The position numbers and the translations under genes are program-made. The notes beneath the pieces are model-generated. The model made no database searches, was not told the origin of the DNA, and saw only the letters and a program-made list of their open reading frames with translations. Shown here piece by piece: positions 17,444 through 26,515 of a stretch of DNA of 64,000 nt; the first letter of the stretch is position 1; each line of letters starts with the position of its first letter. Source of the DNA: Aurantiacibacter odishensis (GTDB taxonomy: Bacteria > Pseudomonadota > Alphaproteobacteria > Sphingomonadales > Sphingomonadaceae); assembly GCF_003605195.1 (NCBI RefSeq), contig NZ_QYOS01000019.1, positions 62,001 to 126,000 on the forward strand. The letters are read 5' to 3'.

Positions 17444-18655
17444 ATGCTGACCGAAAACCTGCTCAACGCCGCTCGCGATCATGCCGACGCGATCACCGCC
17501 CTTCGCCGCGCCATCCATGCGGAGCCGGAACTGGGGCTGGAAACACCGAAGACGTTGGCCAAAGTAAAACAAGCCCTCGCCGACCTGCCGTTGGAATGGC
17601 GCGAAGGCCCTTCGTGCACCGGTGCGGTGGCCGTACTCAAGGGCGGCAAGCCAGGCCGTGCCGTTCTGCTGCGCGGCGATATGGATGCTCTGCCGATGGA
17701 CGAACATACGGGGCTGGATTTCGCCTCCAACGTGCCGGGCCGGATGCACGCCTGCGGCCACGACGCCCACACCGCCATGCTGGCGGGCGCCGCGCGCGTG
17801 CTGGCTACGCGGGCAGACGATCTCGCAGGCGAAGTGCGCTTCATGTTCCAGCCGGGCGAGGAAGGCTTTCACGGCGCGCGGCACATGCTGGAGGATGGCC
17901 TGCTGGGTGGCAGTGGCGATTATGCCCTGCCCGACGCAGCCTTTGCCCTGCATGTCTGGCCCAATGCCCCGCACGGCCGACTGGAAGCGCGCGCGGGTGC
18001 GATGATGGCATCTGCCGACATGCTGGAAATCACCGTGAAAGGGAGCGGCGGCCACGCCTCCATGCCCTACGATTCGATCGACCCGGTGCCCGTCGCTGCC
18101 GAGATCGTGCTGGCGCTGCAGGTGATGATCACCCGCCGCTTCGCCGCTGCCGAGGCCAGTGTGCTGACGATCGGCAAGATCGAGGCGGGCAGCAACAACA
18201 ACATCATTCCCGACAGCGCCTACCTGCTCGGCACCATGCGCAACCTTTCGCCCGAACGGCGCGAAGCGATGAAGGATGCTGTGCGCGAGGTTGCGGAGAA
18301 CATCGCCAAGGCCCACCGCTGCACGGCAGAGGTGACGATCACCCCCGGCTTCCCGCCCACCATCAACGATGCCCGCGCCGTCGCACTGGGTCAGCAGGTG
18401 GCAGAAGGACTGGGCGGCGAGGAACCCTGGGCCACCCGACCTGCGCCCACGATGGGAGCAGAGGACTTCTCCTACGTGCTGGAGAAAGTGCCCGGCGCGA
18501 TGTTCTTCCTCGGCGTGGCGGCGGAAGGGGTCGACTGGCAGGGCTGCTGCGGCCTCCATTCCAGCCGCATGGTCGTGGACGAAAGCGTGATGCCCAAGGG
18601 CAGCGCCTTCCTGGCGGGATGCGCGGTGCAGTTTCTGGAAGACGGCTGGAGCTAG
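17444..18655 (+). CDS. M20-family amidohydrolase (hippurate hydrolase/aminoacylase-like)
   Basis: This 403-residue zinc-dependent amidase belongs to the M20D group that cleaves N-acyl amino acids or auxin-conjugate-like amides. Metal-site motifs are HACGHDAHTAMLAG and MFQPGEEGFHGARHM, with GCCGLHSSRMVVDE near the C terminus, where the final His ligand lies. The dimerisation domain is inserted in the middle (ITVKGSGGHASMPYDSIDP). The ATG at 17444 begins MLTENLLNAARDH, the normal family N terminus; the frame is open much further upstream, but that part has no family resemblance. It is not in an operon with the glucan locus: its stop overlaps the convergent halogenase gene in a CTAG. Confidence 0.93.
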   Translation: MLTENLLNAARDHADAITALRRAIHAEPELGLETPKTLAKVKQALADLPLEWREGPSCTGAVAVLKGGKPGRAVLLRGDMDALPMDEHTGLDFASNVPGRMHACGHDAHTAMLAGAARVLATRADDLAGEVRFMFQPGEEGFHGARHMLEDGLLGGSGDYALPDAAFALHVWPNAPHGRLEARAGAMMASADMLEITVKGSGGHASMPYDSIDPVPVAAEIVLALQVMITRRFAAAEASVLTIGKIEAGSNNNIIPDSAYLLGTMRNLSPERREAMKDAVREVAENIAKAHRCTAEVTITPGFPPTINDARAVALGQQVAEGLGGEEPWATRPAPTMGAEDFSYVLEKVPGAMFFLGVAAEGVDWQGCCGLHSSRMVVDESVMPKGSAFLAGCAVQFLEDGWS

Positions 18656-20133
18656 GCGGCGAAGTTCCGCGCGCAGGCATCCAGCATCGCGGAAACCTTG
18701 CCGAGATCGGCAGGCTTCGCGCCGGGCGGGAGCGGCTGCATCTTCTCCGGCGGCGGAAAGGTGCCGTAGCCTGCGAACAGGCAGTGCCAGCTCATCGGGG
18801 CGTAGGCGGGCACGGCGTAGTTCTGCCGGTTGGCGGCGGCCATGTCCTGATGCGTGAACCACGCCGTCATCATCGCTTTCAGCTGGTCTGACAGTGCGTG
18901 GTTCGCGGCGTTGTCGCGCCAGAAGGCGGAATCGCTGCGCTGGTTCATCCGGTAATGCGCCACGATGTAATCGCGGATGCTCTCGTAACGCGCGGCGATG
19001 TTGCGGTTGAAGGTATCGCGGTGCTGGGAGGTGAAGCCGCCCTGCTCATGGGCCTCGGCAAATTCCAGCGCGGTGGCAATCACTATGTGCAGCGCGGTCG
19101 CCTCCAGCGGCTCTATGAACCCCTGCGCCAGACCTGCGGCGAGACAATTGCGGCTCCAGCTCTTCTCTAGCCGTCCCACTTTCATCTGCAGGAAACGTGC
19201 AGGCTGGCCTTCGCCTTCCATACCGATCGCCGCGCGCAGTTCCGCTTCCGCGTCCTCGTCCGAGATATATTTCGAAGAATAGACGTATCCGTTGCCGGTG
19301 CGCGTGGTGAGCGGGATGTGCCAGCGCCACCCTGCCGACATGGCCACCGCCTCGGTCTGCGGGCGGAAGTGTGCGACGCGCGGCGTGGGCATGACTACGG
19401 CACGGTCTGCGAAGAGGTTCTCGGCAAAGGGCAGGAACGGTTCGCCTAGTGCACCCTGCGCGATCATGGCGCGAAAGCCGGAGCAATCTACGAACAGGTC
19501 GCCCTCGACACGCTCTCCGCCGTCGCACAGCAGCGCGGCAAGGTCGCCCTCGCCCGATAGCTCCACCTCGCTCACTTTCAGCGGGCGATGGTCCACGCCG
19601 CGCGAAGTGGCCCAATCACGCAGGAAGGCGCCCAGCTTGTAAGCGTCGAAATGATAGCCGTAGCTGGGCGCGAAGGGGAAACTGTCGTCCGGATGCGGAC
19701 CCTTGCCCTCTGCCGCCAGCCTGGCTGCAAGGAACCAGTCGTCGGGCAAGGCAGGCACATCGAACCCGCGCCGGGCGAGCGAGCAGTTCTGCACGAAGCC
19801 GGGCTCCGTATGCAGGTCGACCGGGCCGGGGAACGGGTGGAAATAGCTGCCGTACCCCTCGCGCTCGCTCCAGCCGGTGAAGCGGATACCCAGCTTGTAA
19901 GTGGCATCGCAGGCGGCCATCCAATCGGCCTCGGCGATGCCGAGGTGATCGAACATGGCCTTCAACTGCGGGGTCGAGCCTTCGCCCACGCCAATGATGC
20001 CGATGTCCGGGCTTTCGACGACCGTGACTTTCCCGCCCCTCTCGCCCCAGCGATGGTGCAAGAGGCAGGCGGTGATCCATCCCGCGCTGCCGCCACCAAG
20101 GACGACGACGTGCGGCGGCGAGGGCGCGCTCAT
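18652..20133 (-). CDS. Flavin-dependent tryptophan-halogenase-family protein 1
   Basis: This 493-residue FAD-dependent protein of the tryptophan halogenase family keeps the Rossmann GGGSAG motif (13-18), a lysine (Lys80 in CDATYKLGIRF) at the position of the catalytic lysine of PrnA, the WxWxIP motif (Trp269-Pro274, WRWHIP) and the FIEPLEAT segment with Glu344. By these markers it could be a real halogenase, but tryptophan is not the likely substrate of this TonB-locus subgroup. It is the last gene of the alpha-glucan operon and overlaps the esterase gene by ATGA. No flavin reductase gene is nearby. Function in sugar uptake is unknown. A second family member starts the same gene chain at 28002. 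Confidence 0.88.
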   Translation of the reverse strand: MSAPSPPHVVVLGGGSAGWITACLLHHRWGERGGKVTVVESPDIGIIGVGEGSTPQLKAMFDHLGIAEADWMAACDATYKLGIRFTGWSEREGYGSYFHPFPGPVDLHTEPGFVQNCSLARRGFDVPALPDDWFLAARLAAEGKGPHPDDSFPFAPSYGYHFDAYKLGAFLRDWATSRGVDHRPLKVSEVELSGEGDLAALLCDGGERVEGDLFVDCSGFRAMIAQGALGEPFLPFAENLFADRAVVMPTPRVAHFRPQTEAVAMSAGWRWHIPLTTRTGNGYVYSSKYISDEDAEAELRAAIGMEGEGQPARFLQMKVGRLEKSWSRNCLAAGLAQGFIEPLEATALHIVIATALEFAEAHEQGGFTSQHRDTFNRNIAARYESIRDYIVAHYRMNQRSDSAFWRDNAANHALSDQLKAMMTAWFTHQDMAAANRQNYAVPAYAPMSWHCLFAGYGTFPPPEKMQPLPPGAKPADLGKVSAMLDACARNFAA

Positions 20134-21041
20134 TGCTCCGCCAGCAGCCATGCGAAGACCTCGGGCAGGCGCGCGGCCCATGCGTTTTCCTCGTGCGCGG
20201 CACCGTCGTAGACTTCGCTGCGGAAGTGCTCTCCCTCCCGCCAGCCGCTCGCGCGAAAGCGCGCATCGATCGCCTGCTGATACGGCGCATAATAGGCATC
20301 GAGCGTAGCGGTGCCGTGATCCATCCACACCCGCCGCCCGTAGGGGTCGCCAAGACGCTCGGCAAACCAGCGGTCCCACAAGGCGATCAGTTCCGGATTC
20401 GCCTCACCCACGATGCGAGGATCGGCGGCCGGCCAGTGCGAGGAGATGCATCCCGCGCGGCCATAGACATCGGGCCGTTCGAGAAAGGCATAACACGACA
20501 TGAGGCCGCCCATGCTGGAGCCCGCAATGGCGGTGGCATCGCGCCCGGTCTGCGTGCGGTAATTTGCGTTCACCCAGTGCCGCAGCGGACCTGCCAGCCA
20601 GTCAAGATAGGCGCTTCCGACGGGCGGTCCCTCGATCATCGCATCCATCGCCGCGCGCGGCGCGCCTTCAGCCTCCTCGTAGAGCGACTGCGGCAGGTAC
20701 TGGCGATAACGGTCTTCGCCCGGCGCCCAGATGCCGACGATGATATGCGGCTCGATCCCGTCATCGCGCATGGCTGCCAGCATGGCCTTGTCTGCCGCCC
20801 ACACCTTGTCGAAGTTCGACTTGGCCGGGTCGAACAGGTTATGCCCGTCGTGCATGTAGAGCACCGGGTAACGACGCTCCGAACTGTCGTAGCCGGGCGG
20901 GAGCCAGATCGTCAGCCGCTGGTCCGGCAGTCCCGCCGCTGCCATCTGCTCCACCTCGACGAAGCGCGCCGGGCTCCCGGCAGGGCCTGCGGTGGTGCAG
21001 CCCGCCAGGACCAGCGCCAGCAGGGCCGCCAGCAGCTTCAC
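20130..21041 (-). CDS. Exported esterase (enterochelin-esterase-like alpha/beta hydrolase), lipoprotein
   Basis: This 303-residue alpha/beta hydrolase of the putative-esterase (Fes/EstA-like) group has a lipoprotein signal (VLAGCTTAG). The N-terminal PPGYDSSERRYPVLYMHDGHN region and the nucleophile motif IAGSSMGGLMSCY are typical; catalytic acid and histidine are probably in GYGRRVWMDHGTATLD-type and VYDGAAHEENAW segments. Members hydrolyse acyl groups on sugars, siderophores or xylan. In this operon it might deacetylate substituted glucans before the glycosidases act, which is inferred only from position. It overlaps both neighbours: ATGA with halogenase 1 downstream and ATGA with GH97 upstream. 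Confidence 0.85.
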   Translation of the reverse strand: MKLLAALLALVLAGCTTAGPAGSPARFVEVEQMAAAGLPDQRLTIWLPPGYDSSERRYPVLYMHDGHNLFDPAKSNFDKVWAADKAMLAAMRDDGIEPHIIVGIWAPGEDRYRQYLPQSLYEEAEGAPRAAMDAMIEGPPVGSAYLDWLAGPLRHWVNANYRTQTGRDATAIAGSSMGGLMSCYAFLERPDVYGRAGCISSHWPAADPRIVGEANPELIALWDRWFAERLGDPYGRRVWMDHGTATLDAYYAPYQQAIDARFRASGWREGEHFRSEVYDGAAHEENAWAARLPEVFAWLLAEQ

Positions 21042-23080
21042 GGCACCGGCTCGAGCCGGATCGCCAGCCCGCCGCCGGGGGCGAGGTGGAAGGTGTGCTC
21101 ATCCCCGGCGCGGACTTCGAAATCGTCGTAAGCGATGTTGTGCCGCGCTTCGGTTTCGTAGGTCGCGCCCTCGCCATCCTTCCACACGCTTGCGCGGTAG
21201 GTCACGCCGGGTTCGAGGAAGGCGAAATCCAGAGTCACGTCACGCGGCGTAGCATCGTTGATGCCGCCGGCATACCAGTCGTCGGAGCCTCGATCCTTAC
21301 GCGCGAAAATCGCGTAGTCCCCCACTTCGCCCGACACGAGGTGGCTCTCCGCCCAGTCGGCGGGCACGGCGCGGATGAATTCCAGCTCGCGCGGATGTTC
21401 TGCCAGGCTCTCGATGAAATCGGCGGCCATCTGGATCGGCGAATAGATCGCGAGATAGAGGCCAAGCTGCTTCGCCAGCGTCGAGGCGAGGGGCACGTCG
21501 TTGTCGCCTTTCAAGCTCAGCACGCCGGGGGTGTAGTCCATCGGGCCCGACAGCATGCGGGTGTAGACCAGCGTCGGCTCGTGGTCCGGGCCGTTACTGA
21601 AAGCGCCCCAGGCGTTGTATTCCTGCCCCCGCGCGCCCTCGCGGCTCACCCAGTTGGGATAGGTCCGCCTGAGGCCTGTATCCTTCACCGGTTCGTGCGG
21701 GTTCACCGCCACGCCGTTGGCGGCAGCAGCTTCCAGTACGCGGATGTGGTGCTGCACCTGCCGCTGGCCGTCGTGCCATTCCATCACCTGCCCCTCGCAG
21801 GGGTCGGCAATATCGGCGTTGCAACTGATGATCGCGCCCGCATCGGCGACGTAGCCGGTCTTCACCCAGTCCACGCCGAGGCGACCGTACAATTCCATCG
21901 CATCGTCCAGCTGCGCTTCGTAATTGGCGATGTTGCCGCCCGTCTCGTGATGGCCGACGAGGCGCACACCGCGTTCGCGCGCGTAGTCTGTCACTTCCTC
22001 AAGGTCGAAATCGGGATAGCTTTCGGTAAAGCTGAAATCGCGGCCGTTGCCGAACCAGGTGCCGTCCCAGCCGTAGTCCCAGCCTTCCACCAGCACGCCG
22101 CGAAAGCCGTTCTCGGCGGCGAAATCGAGATATTCCTTGGTCCGCTCGGTCGTTGCGCCGTGGCGCGGCCCCTGCGCCCAGGTCCAGCGGTTGGAAATCA
22201 TGCCCCACCAGATGCCGATGTACTTGCCCGGCTCCACCCAGCTGACATCGCCCAGCTTGTTCGGCTCGTTGAGATTGAGTTCAAGGTCGTTCTCCACCAG
22301 CCCCGCGGCATCGTCGGCAATGCGGATCGTGCGCCACGGCGTGGTGAAGGCACCCTCGCGCACCACTTTCGCACCGCGGCTCGAAGGCGCGAGGGTGGAG
22401 CGGAAGCGCTGTCCGTCCATGCGTTGCAGCCACATGCCCGAATAGTCGACCAGCGCGGCCTCGTGCATGGACAGGTGCGTGCCGTCCGCCAGCCGCATGG
22501 TAATGGGCGTGTGCGCGACGGACACCGCCTCGATCGGCGTGTGGTGATAGAGGTATTCGTAGCGGTTCCAGTCGCCCGCCTGGATCCACCACGCCTCGCC
22601 TTCGGACGCGATATTGAATTCGGTCAGCTCCTCGGCAATGCGCGTTTCCCCGCGATCAGGGAATTCGTACCGAAAGCCCACGCCTTCATCGAACACGCGC
22701 AGCCGCACGGTGAATTCGCGCGCCGCATCGTCCTGCTGGCGGAAGGTGACGGCCAGTTCGTTGTGCCGGTCGGTCACGAACTGGCGTTCGCCCCATGGCT
22801 GTTCCCAAGTCGTATCGGCACTGGAGGTGCCCTGCGCCACGACGGTGAAATTGCGCCGCAGCGGGTCCTCGTTCTCGAGGTTGAAGCCGAGGCCGGACGG
22901 AGCGATGAGTTCCTCCCCATCGCGCTCCACCGCCCAAGTCGGCTTGCCTTCGCCATCGGCGGCGAGCGAGGCGGTGATGCGGCCATCGGGCGAGGATACG
23001 CTCTGCGCCAGCGCCGCGTGCGAGGTGCCGAGCGCGAGCGTTGTCAGGGCGGCGGCGAGCGAGAAATGCAGGGGGCGCAT
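21038..23080 (-). CDS. Glycoside hydrolase family 97 alpha-glucosidase (SusB-like)
   Basis: This 680-residue protein has a signal peptide (cleavage after ALA, about residue 25) and the GH97 three-part layout: N-terminal beta-supersandwich (25-260), catalytic barrel (about 265-560, starting near PGKYIGIWWGMIS) and a C-terminal beta domain. The barrel shows VKTGYVADAG, EGQVMEWHDGQRQV, VNPHEPVKDTGLRRTYPNW and REGARGQEYNAW. Glu residues in MEWH, PHEP and GQEY match those of the calcium-dependent inverting SusB type, not the retaining alpha-galactosidase type, which has an Asp at the TGYV region. It should release glucose from alpha-glucans in the periplasm. It lies 4 bases from the GH13 alpha-glucosidase gene upstream. 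Confidence 0.93.
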   Translation of the reverse strand: MRPLHFSLAAALTTLALGTSHAALAQSVSSPDGRITASLAADGEGKPTWAVERDGEELIAPSGLGFNLENEDPLRRNFTVVAQGTSSADTTWEQPWGERQFVTDRHNELAVTFRQQDDAAREFTVRLRVFDEGVGFRYEFPDRGETRIAEELTEFNIASEGEAWWIQAGDWNRYEYLYHHTPIEAVSVAHTPITMRLADGTHLSMHEAALVDYSGMWLQRMDGQRFRSTLAPSSRGAKVVREGAFTTPWRTIRIADDAAGLVENDLELNLNEPNKLGDVSWVEPGKYIGIWWGMISNRWTWAQGPRHGATTERTKEYLDFAAENGFRGVLVEGWDYGWDGTWFGNGRDFSFTESYPDFDLEEVTDYARERGVRLVGHHETGGNIANYEAQLDDAMELYGRLGVDWVKTGYVADAGAIISCNADIADPCEGQVMEWHDGQRQVQHHIRVLEAAAANGVAVNPHEPVKDTGLRRTYPNWVSREGARGQEYNAWGAFSNGPDHEPTLVYTRMLSGPMDYTPGVLSLKGDNDVPLASTLAKQLGLYLAIYSPIQMAADFIESLAEHPRELEFIRAVPADWAESHLVSGEVGDYAIFARKDRGSDDWYAGGINDATPRDVTLDFAFLEPGVTYRASVWKDGEGATYETEARHNIAYDDFEVRAGDEHTFHLAPGGGLAIRLEPVP

Positions 23081-23084
23081 CGGA

Positions 23085-24668
23085 TCAGATCTCCAGGATA
23101 AGGGCAGCGTAGGGGGGAAGGGTTTGCGCCTCCGCGCCGTTGGCGGTGAACAGCGTGGTGCCCGCCGCATCGCCCAGCGCAATCGGCGCGGGGCCGAGGT
23201 TGAACAGGCAGCGCAGGCGCTGGCCTTCGCTCGCCCGCGTCAGGTCGAGCAGGTCGCCATCGACCTTGCATGAAGTGACCGCGCCGTGGTGAAGCGCGGG
23301 GTTCGCCTTGCGCAAGGCCAGCATCGCCCTCGTATGTTTGAGCAGCGAAGCGTCGTCCGCCTCCTGCCGATCGACGGCCCGCGCGTGGTTTTCCTCGCCC
23401 AGCGGCAACCAGCTCGCCTCGGACCCGAAGCCGCCGTCCGCACTCTGCGTCGTCCACGGCATGGGCGTGCGCGCTCCGTCGCGGCTTAGCGTCAGCGGCC
23501 AGTTTGCGATGGCTTCGGGATCGTGCAGCTGGTCGAACGGGATATCGACCTGAGTCAGGCCCAGCTCCTCGCCCTGGTAGAGGATGATGTTCCCGCGCAG
23601 CGCCGCCAGCAGCGTCATCTTCAGGCGGGCGAAGGCATCGCGGTGGCCGTTGTCAATCCAGCGCGAAAGGGCACGCGGGGCGTCGTGGTTCTCGAAGGCC
23701 CAGCTGGGCCAGCCGAGACCCGGCTCGTCGGGCCAATTGCCCAGCGCCTTGCACACCAGTTCCCCGGTCAGCTTGTCGGCATAGAGGAAATCGAAGCCGT
23801 AGGCGGAGTTCAGGTGTGTCTCGCCCTGCGTAAAAGCTTTCATCTCGCGGTCGGCATCGTCGCCGCCCACTTCGGCCACGGTGAAAGTGCCGTCATAGCG
23901 GTCGGTCAAGGCGCGGATACGCTCGATGAAACGCGGAATGTCGGCGTGCGACTGGTTGTGCAGCTTCAACTGGAAATCGAACGGGCGTGTACGCGGCTTG
24001 CCGTTTGCGGGTGCAGGCGGATTGTCGGTGAGCGCAGGGTTGTGCATGCAGAAATTCAGCGCATCGATGCGGAAGCCGTCGACCCCGCGGTCGAGCCAGA
24101 ACTGCATCACGTCCAGCACCGCGTCCTGCACCGCCATGTTGTGCAGGTTCAACTGCGGCTGCGAGGACAGGAAATTGTGCAGGTAATATTGCCGCCTCCG
24201 GGCGTCCCACGTCCACGCGGGACCCCCGAAGACGGACTGCCAGTTGGACGGCGGCGACCCGTCGGGCTTGGCGTCGGCCCAGACATACCAGTCCGCCTTG
24301 TCGCTATCTGCGCTGGACCGGCTCTGCGTGAACCACGGGTGTTCGTCGGATGTGTGCGAGTAGACCTGGTCGATCAGCACTTTCAGGCCGAGTTCGTGCG
24401 CGCGGGCGACCAGCGCGTCGAAATCGGCAAGCTCGCCAAAGATCGGATCGACATCGCGGTAGTCCGAAACGTCGTAGCCGAAGTCCTTCATCGGGCTGGT
24501 GAAGAACGGGCTGATCCAGATCGCGTCCACGCCAAGATCGGCCACGTAGCCCAGACGCTGCGTGATGCCGGGCAGGTCGCCGATGCCGTCGCCGTTCGCG
24601 TCCATGAAACTGCGCGGATAGATCTGGTAGATCGCCGCGCCCTTCCACCAAGGCAGTTGTGTGGTCAT
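23085..24668 (-). CDS. GH13 alpha-glucosidase (cytoplasmic or periplasmic, no signal peptide)
   Basis: This 527-residue GH13 enzyme starts WWKGAAIYQIYPRSFMDANG, the usual beginning of oligosaccharide-acting alpha-glucosidases (subfamily 23 style). Catalytic residues are in GVDGFRIDALNF (nucleophile Asp), FTVAEVGGDD (acid Glu) and FENHDAPRALSRW (Asp). The calcium-site-like DANGDGIGDLPG loop is present. No signal peptide is visible, so it probably cleaves maltose or short maltodextrins in the cytoplasm after import. It overlaps the alpha-amylase gene upstream by ATGA. The start ATG at 24668 is preceded by the end of that gene; longer in-frame extension has no family match. Confidence 0.94.
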   Translation of the reverse strand: MTTQLPWWKGAAIYQIYPRSFMDANGDGIGDLPGITQRLGYVADLGVDAIWISPFFTSPMKDFGYDVSDYRDVDPIFGELADFDALVARAHELGLKVLIDQVYSHTSDEHPWFTQSRSSADSDKADWYVWADAKPDGSPPSNWQSVFGGPAWTWDARRRQYYLHNFLSSQPQLNLHNMAVQDAVLDVMQFWLDRGVDGFRIDALNFCMHNPALTDNPPAPANGKPRTRPFDFQLKLHNQSHADIPRFIERIRALTDRYDGTFTVAEVGGDDADREMKAFTQGETHLNSAYGFDFLYADKLTGELVCKALGNWPDEPGLGWPSWAFENHDAPRALSRWIDNGHRDAFARLKMTLLAALRGNIILYQGEELGLTQVDIPFDQLHDPEAIANWPLTLSRDGARTPMPWTTQSADGGFGSEASWLPLGEENHARAVDRQEADDASLLKHTRAMLALRKANPALHHGAVTSCKVDGDLLDLTRASEGQRLRCLFNLGPAPIALGDAAGTTLFTANGAEAQTLPPYAALILEI

Positions 24669-26515
24669 TCGGCCACCTCGCTCACCCGGCACAGCGCCCA
24701 TCCGAATGCCGGCAGCGTAAAGGCCGCGCTGCCGGGAGCGGGCACGGCCGCAGGGCAGGTGCCCGCCAGCGTCTCGAACGCGCGCGCCTCGTAACTGAGC
24801 CACACGTTGGCGCTGCGCTGTTCGTCGGCGGTGTTGAACACGGCGAGGTATTCTGTGCCGTCGTCGGGATCGAAGCGGGAGACGGCGAAGAAGCCCGGCT
24901 CCTGCTCGTAATGGCGCACCTGTTGGCGCCCCAGCGTGAAGGCATCGTGCCCGCGCCGGATGGCAGAGAACTGCGCGATCAGCCGATAGAGCGGATGATC
25001 CTCGTCGAAGTTGCTTTCCGCCGTCGTCGCATCGGTGCCGATCAGGTCGTTGTCGTTGTAATCGGGCGTGCGGCTGGGGAACATGTCCTCACGCGCCTGC
25101 TGATCGTTGCCGTCGCCCACGAAGCCCTGTTCGTCGCCGTAGTAGATGACCGGAGAGCCGCGCAGGCTCAGCATCATGGCGTGGCCCAGCATCACGCGGG
25201 AGAGCAGTTCGTCCTGCGAAATGTCGGGCTGGTCGGCGCGGATCAGGGTGGAGAAGCGGCCCATGTCGTGATTGCCGAGGAAAGTCGGCATGGCGCGTGC
25301 GGCCTCCTCGCCGCCTTCGTAGAGCACGTCACCATCGAACATCTCGGACAGCACCACGGTGCCGGTCTCGCGCCCCAGCAGGTCGCGCATGGCGGCCTGG
25401 AAGGCGAAATCGAGCACGGCGGGGAAGCCGTCGCGGCGGGTGTACTGGGCGATGTAGCCACTGTCGGGCACGTCCTTGTAGACTTCGCCGAAGATGTGGA
25501 AGTTGGGGATGCCTACAACCTCGCTGCGCGCTTCCATTGCGGGCACGAAATGCTGCCAGAAGCCGGGATCGACGTGGCGCGCGGTGTCCACGCGGAAGCC
25601 GTCGATGCCGAAATCGGCGATCCAGCTTTCGAAGATCTCGGTCATTCCCTCGCGCACGCGGGGATGTTCGGTGAACAGGTCGTCCAGTCCGGCGAAGTCG
25701 CCCATGCGGCTGTCTTCGCCCGTAAAGGTCGTGCTGCCGCGGTTGTGGTAGTAGATCGGGTCGTTGAGCCAGGCGGGCACTTTTACGTCGCTCTCGGCTT
25801 CGGGCACTTCGACGGTGTAGGCGTAGTTCGGGTTCACCAGTTTCGCGAAGTTTTCCTCGCTCGAATCCTCGTGGCCCATGAAGCCGGGGTTGATCGGCGC
25901 GCCGTCGGGGCCACCGCGCGTGGAATAGGGATAGTCGCCGAGGCTGCGGTAGGCGAAGCCGGTGTCGTCACCTTCGGTAAACTGGATCACGTCGGCGGTG
26001 TGGTTCGTGATGATGTCCATGTAGACCTTCATGCCGCGCGCATGGGCGGCTTCGACGAAGGCGGCGAACTCCTCGCGCGTGCCGAAATGGCTGTCGGGCC
26101 GGGTGAAGTCCGTCACCCAGTATCCGTGGTAGCCTGCGGACTCGTTGCCTTCCGGCCCCTGCACCGGCTTGTTCTGGAAGATCGGCGCGAACCAGATGGC
26201 GGTGATGCCGAGGTTTTCGAGGTAATCGAGACGCGCGGTCAGCCCGGCAAGGTCGCCGCCGTGGAAGAAGCCGCGCGCGGTGGGGTCGAAGCCGTGATCC
26301 AGCCGGCCGCCCTCGAAACCGCCGGTGTCATTGGACGTGTCGCCGTTCTCGAACCTGTCCGGCAGGACGAAGTAGACGATCTCCTCCGACGGCTCACGCT
26401 CGCGGAAGTCGGCGGATGCGTCCGCGGTGTCGGCCTGCGCCGTGGCACAGCCCGGCAGGGCGAGCGCGGACATGGCGAGCGCGAGGGCGGTCTTGTGGAT
26501 TGCGGTGTTTGTCAT
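24665..26515 (-). CDS. GH13 alpha-amylase lipoprotein
   Basis: This 616-residue GH13 alpha-amylase begins with a lipoprotein signal (LALPGCATAQ, Cys about 23), so it is probably membrane-tethered in the periplasm or at the outer membrane. Catalytic motifs are FGIDGFRVDTARHV (nucleophile Asp), FHIFGEVYKDV (acid Glu) and TFLGNHDMGRF (Asp). Between barrel strand 3 and helix 3 lies a long domain B (about 130-290). It would cut starch-type polymers or large maltodextrins into fragments for the GH97 and GH13 glucosidases. It overlaps genes on both sides by ATGA. The C-terminal beta domain ends PAFGWALCRVSEVAE. Confidence 0.93.
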   Translation of the reverse strand: MTNTAIHKTALALAMSALALPGCATAQADTADASADFREREPSEEIVYFVLPDRFENGDTSNDTGGFEGGRLDHGFDPTARGFFHGGDLAGLTARLDYLENLGITAIWFAPIFQNKPVQGPEGNESAGYHGYWVTDFTRPDSHFGTREEFAAFVEAAHARGMKVYMDIITNHTADVIQFTEGDDTGFAYRSLGDYPYSTRGGPDGAPINPGFMGHEDSSEENFAKLVNPNYAYTVEVPEAESDVKVPAWLNDPIYYHNRGSTTFTGEDSRMGDFAGLDDLFTEHPRVREGMTEIFESWIADFGIDGFRVDTARHVDPGFWQHFVPAMEARSEVVGIPNFHIFGEVYKDVPDSGYIAQYTRRDGFPAVLDFAFQAAMRDLLGRETGTVVLSEMFDGDVLYEGGEEAARAMPTFLGNHDMGRFSTLIRADQPDISQDELLSRVMLGHAMMLSLRGSPVIYYGDEQGFVGDGNDQQAREDMFPSRTPDYNDNDLIGTDATTAESNFDEDHPLYRLIAQFSAIRRGHDAFTLGRQQVRHYEQEPGFFAVSRFDPDDGTEYLAVFNTADEQRSANVWLSYEARAFETLAGTCPAAVPAPGSAAFTLPAFGWALCRVSEVAE

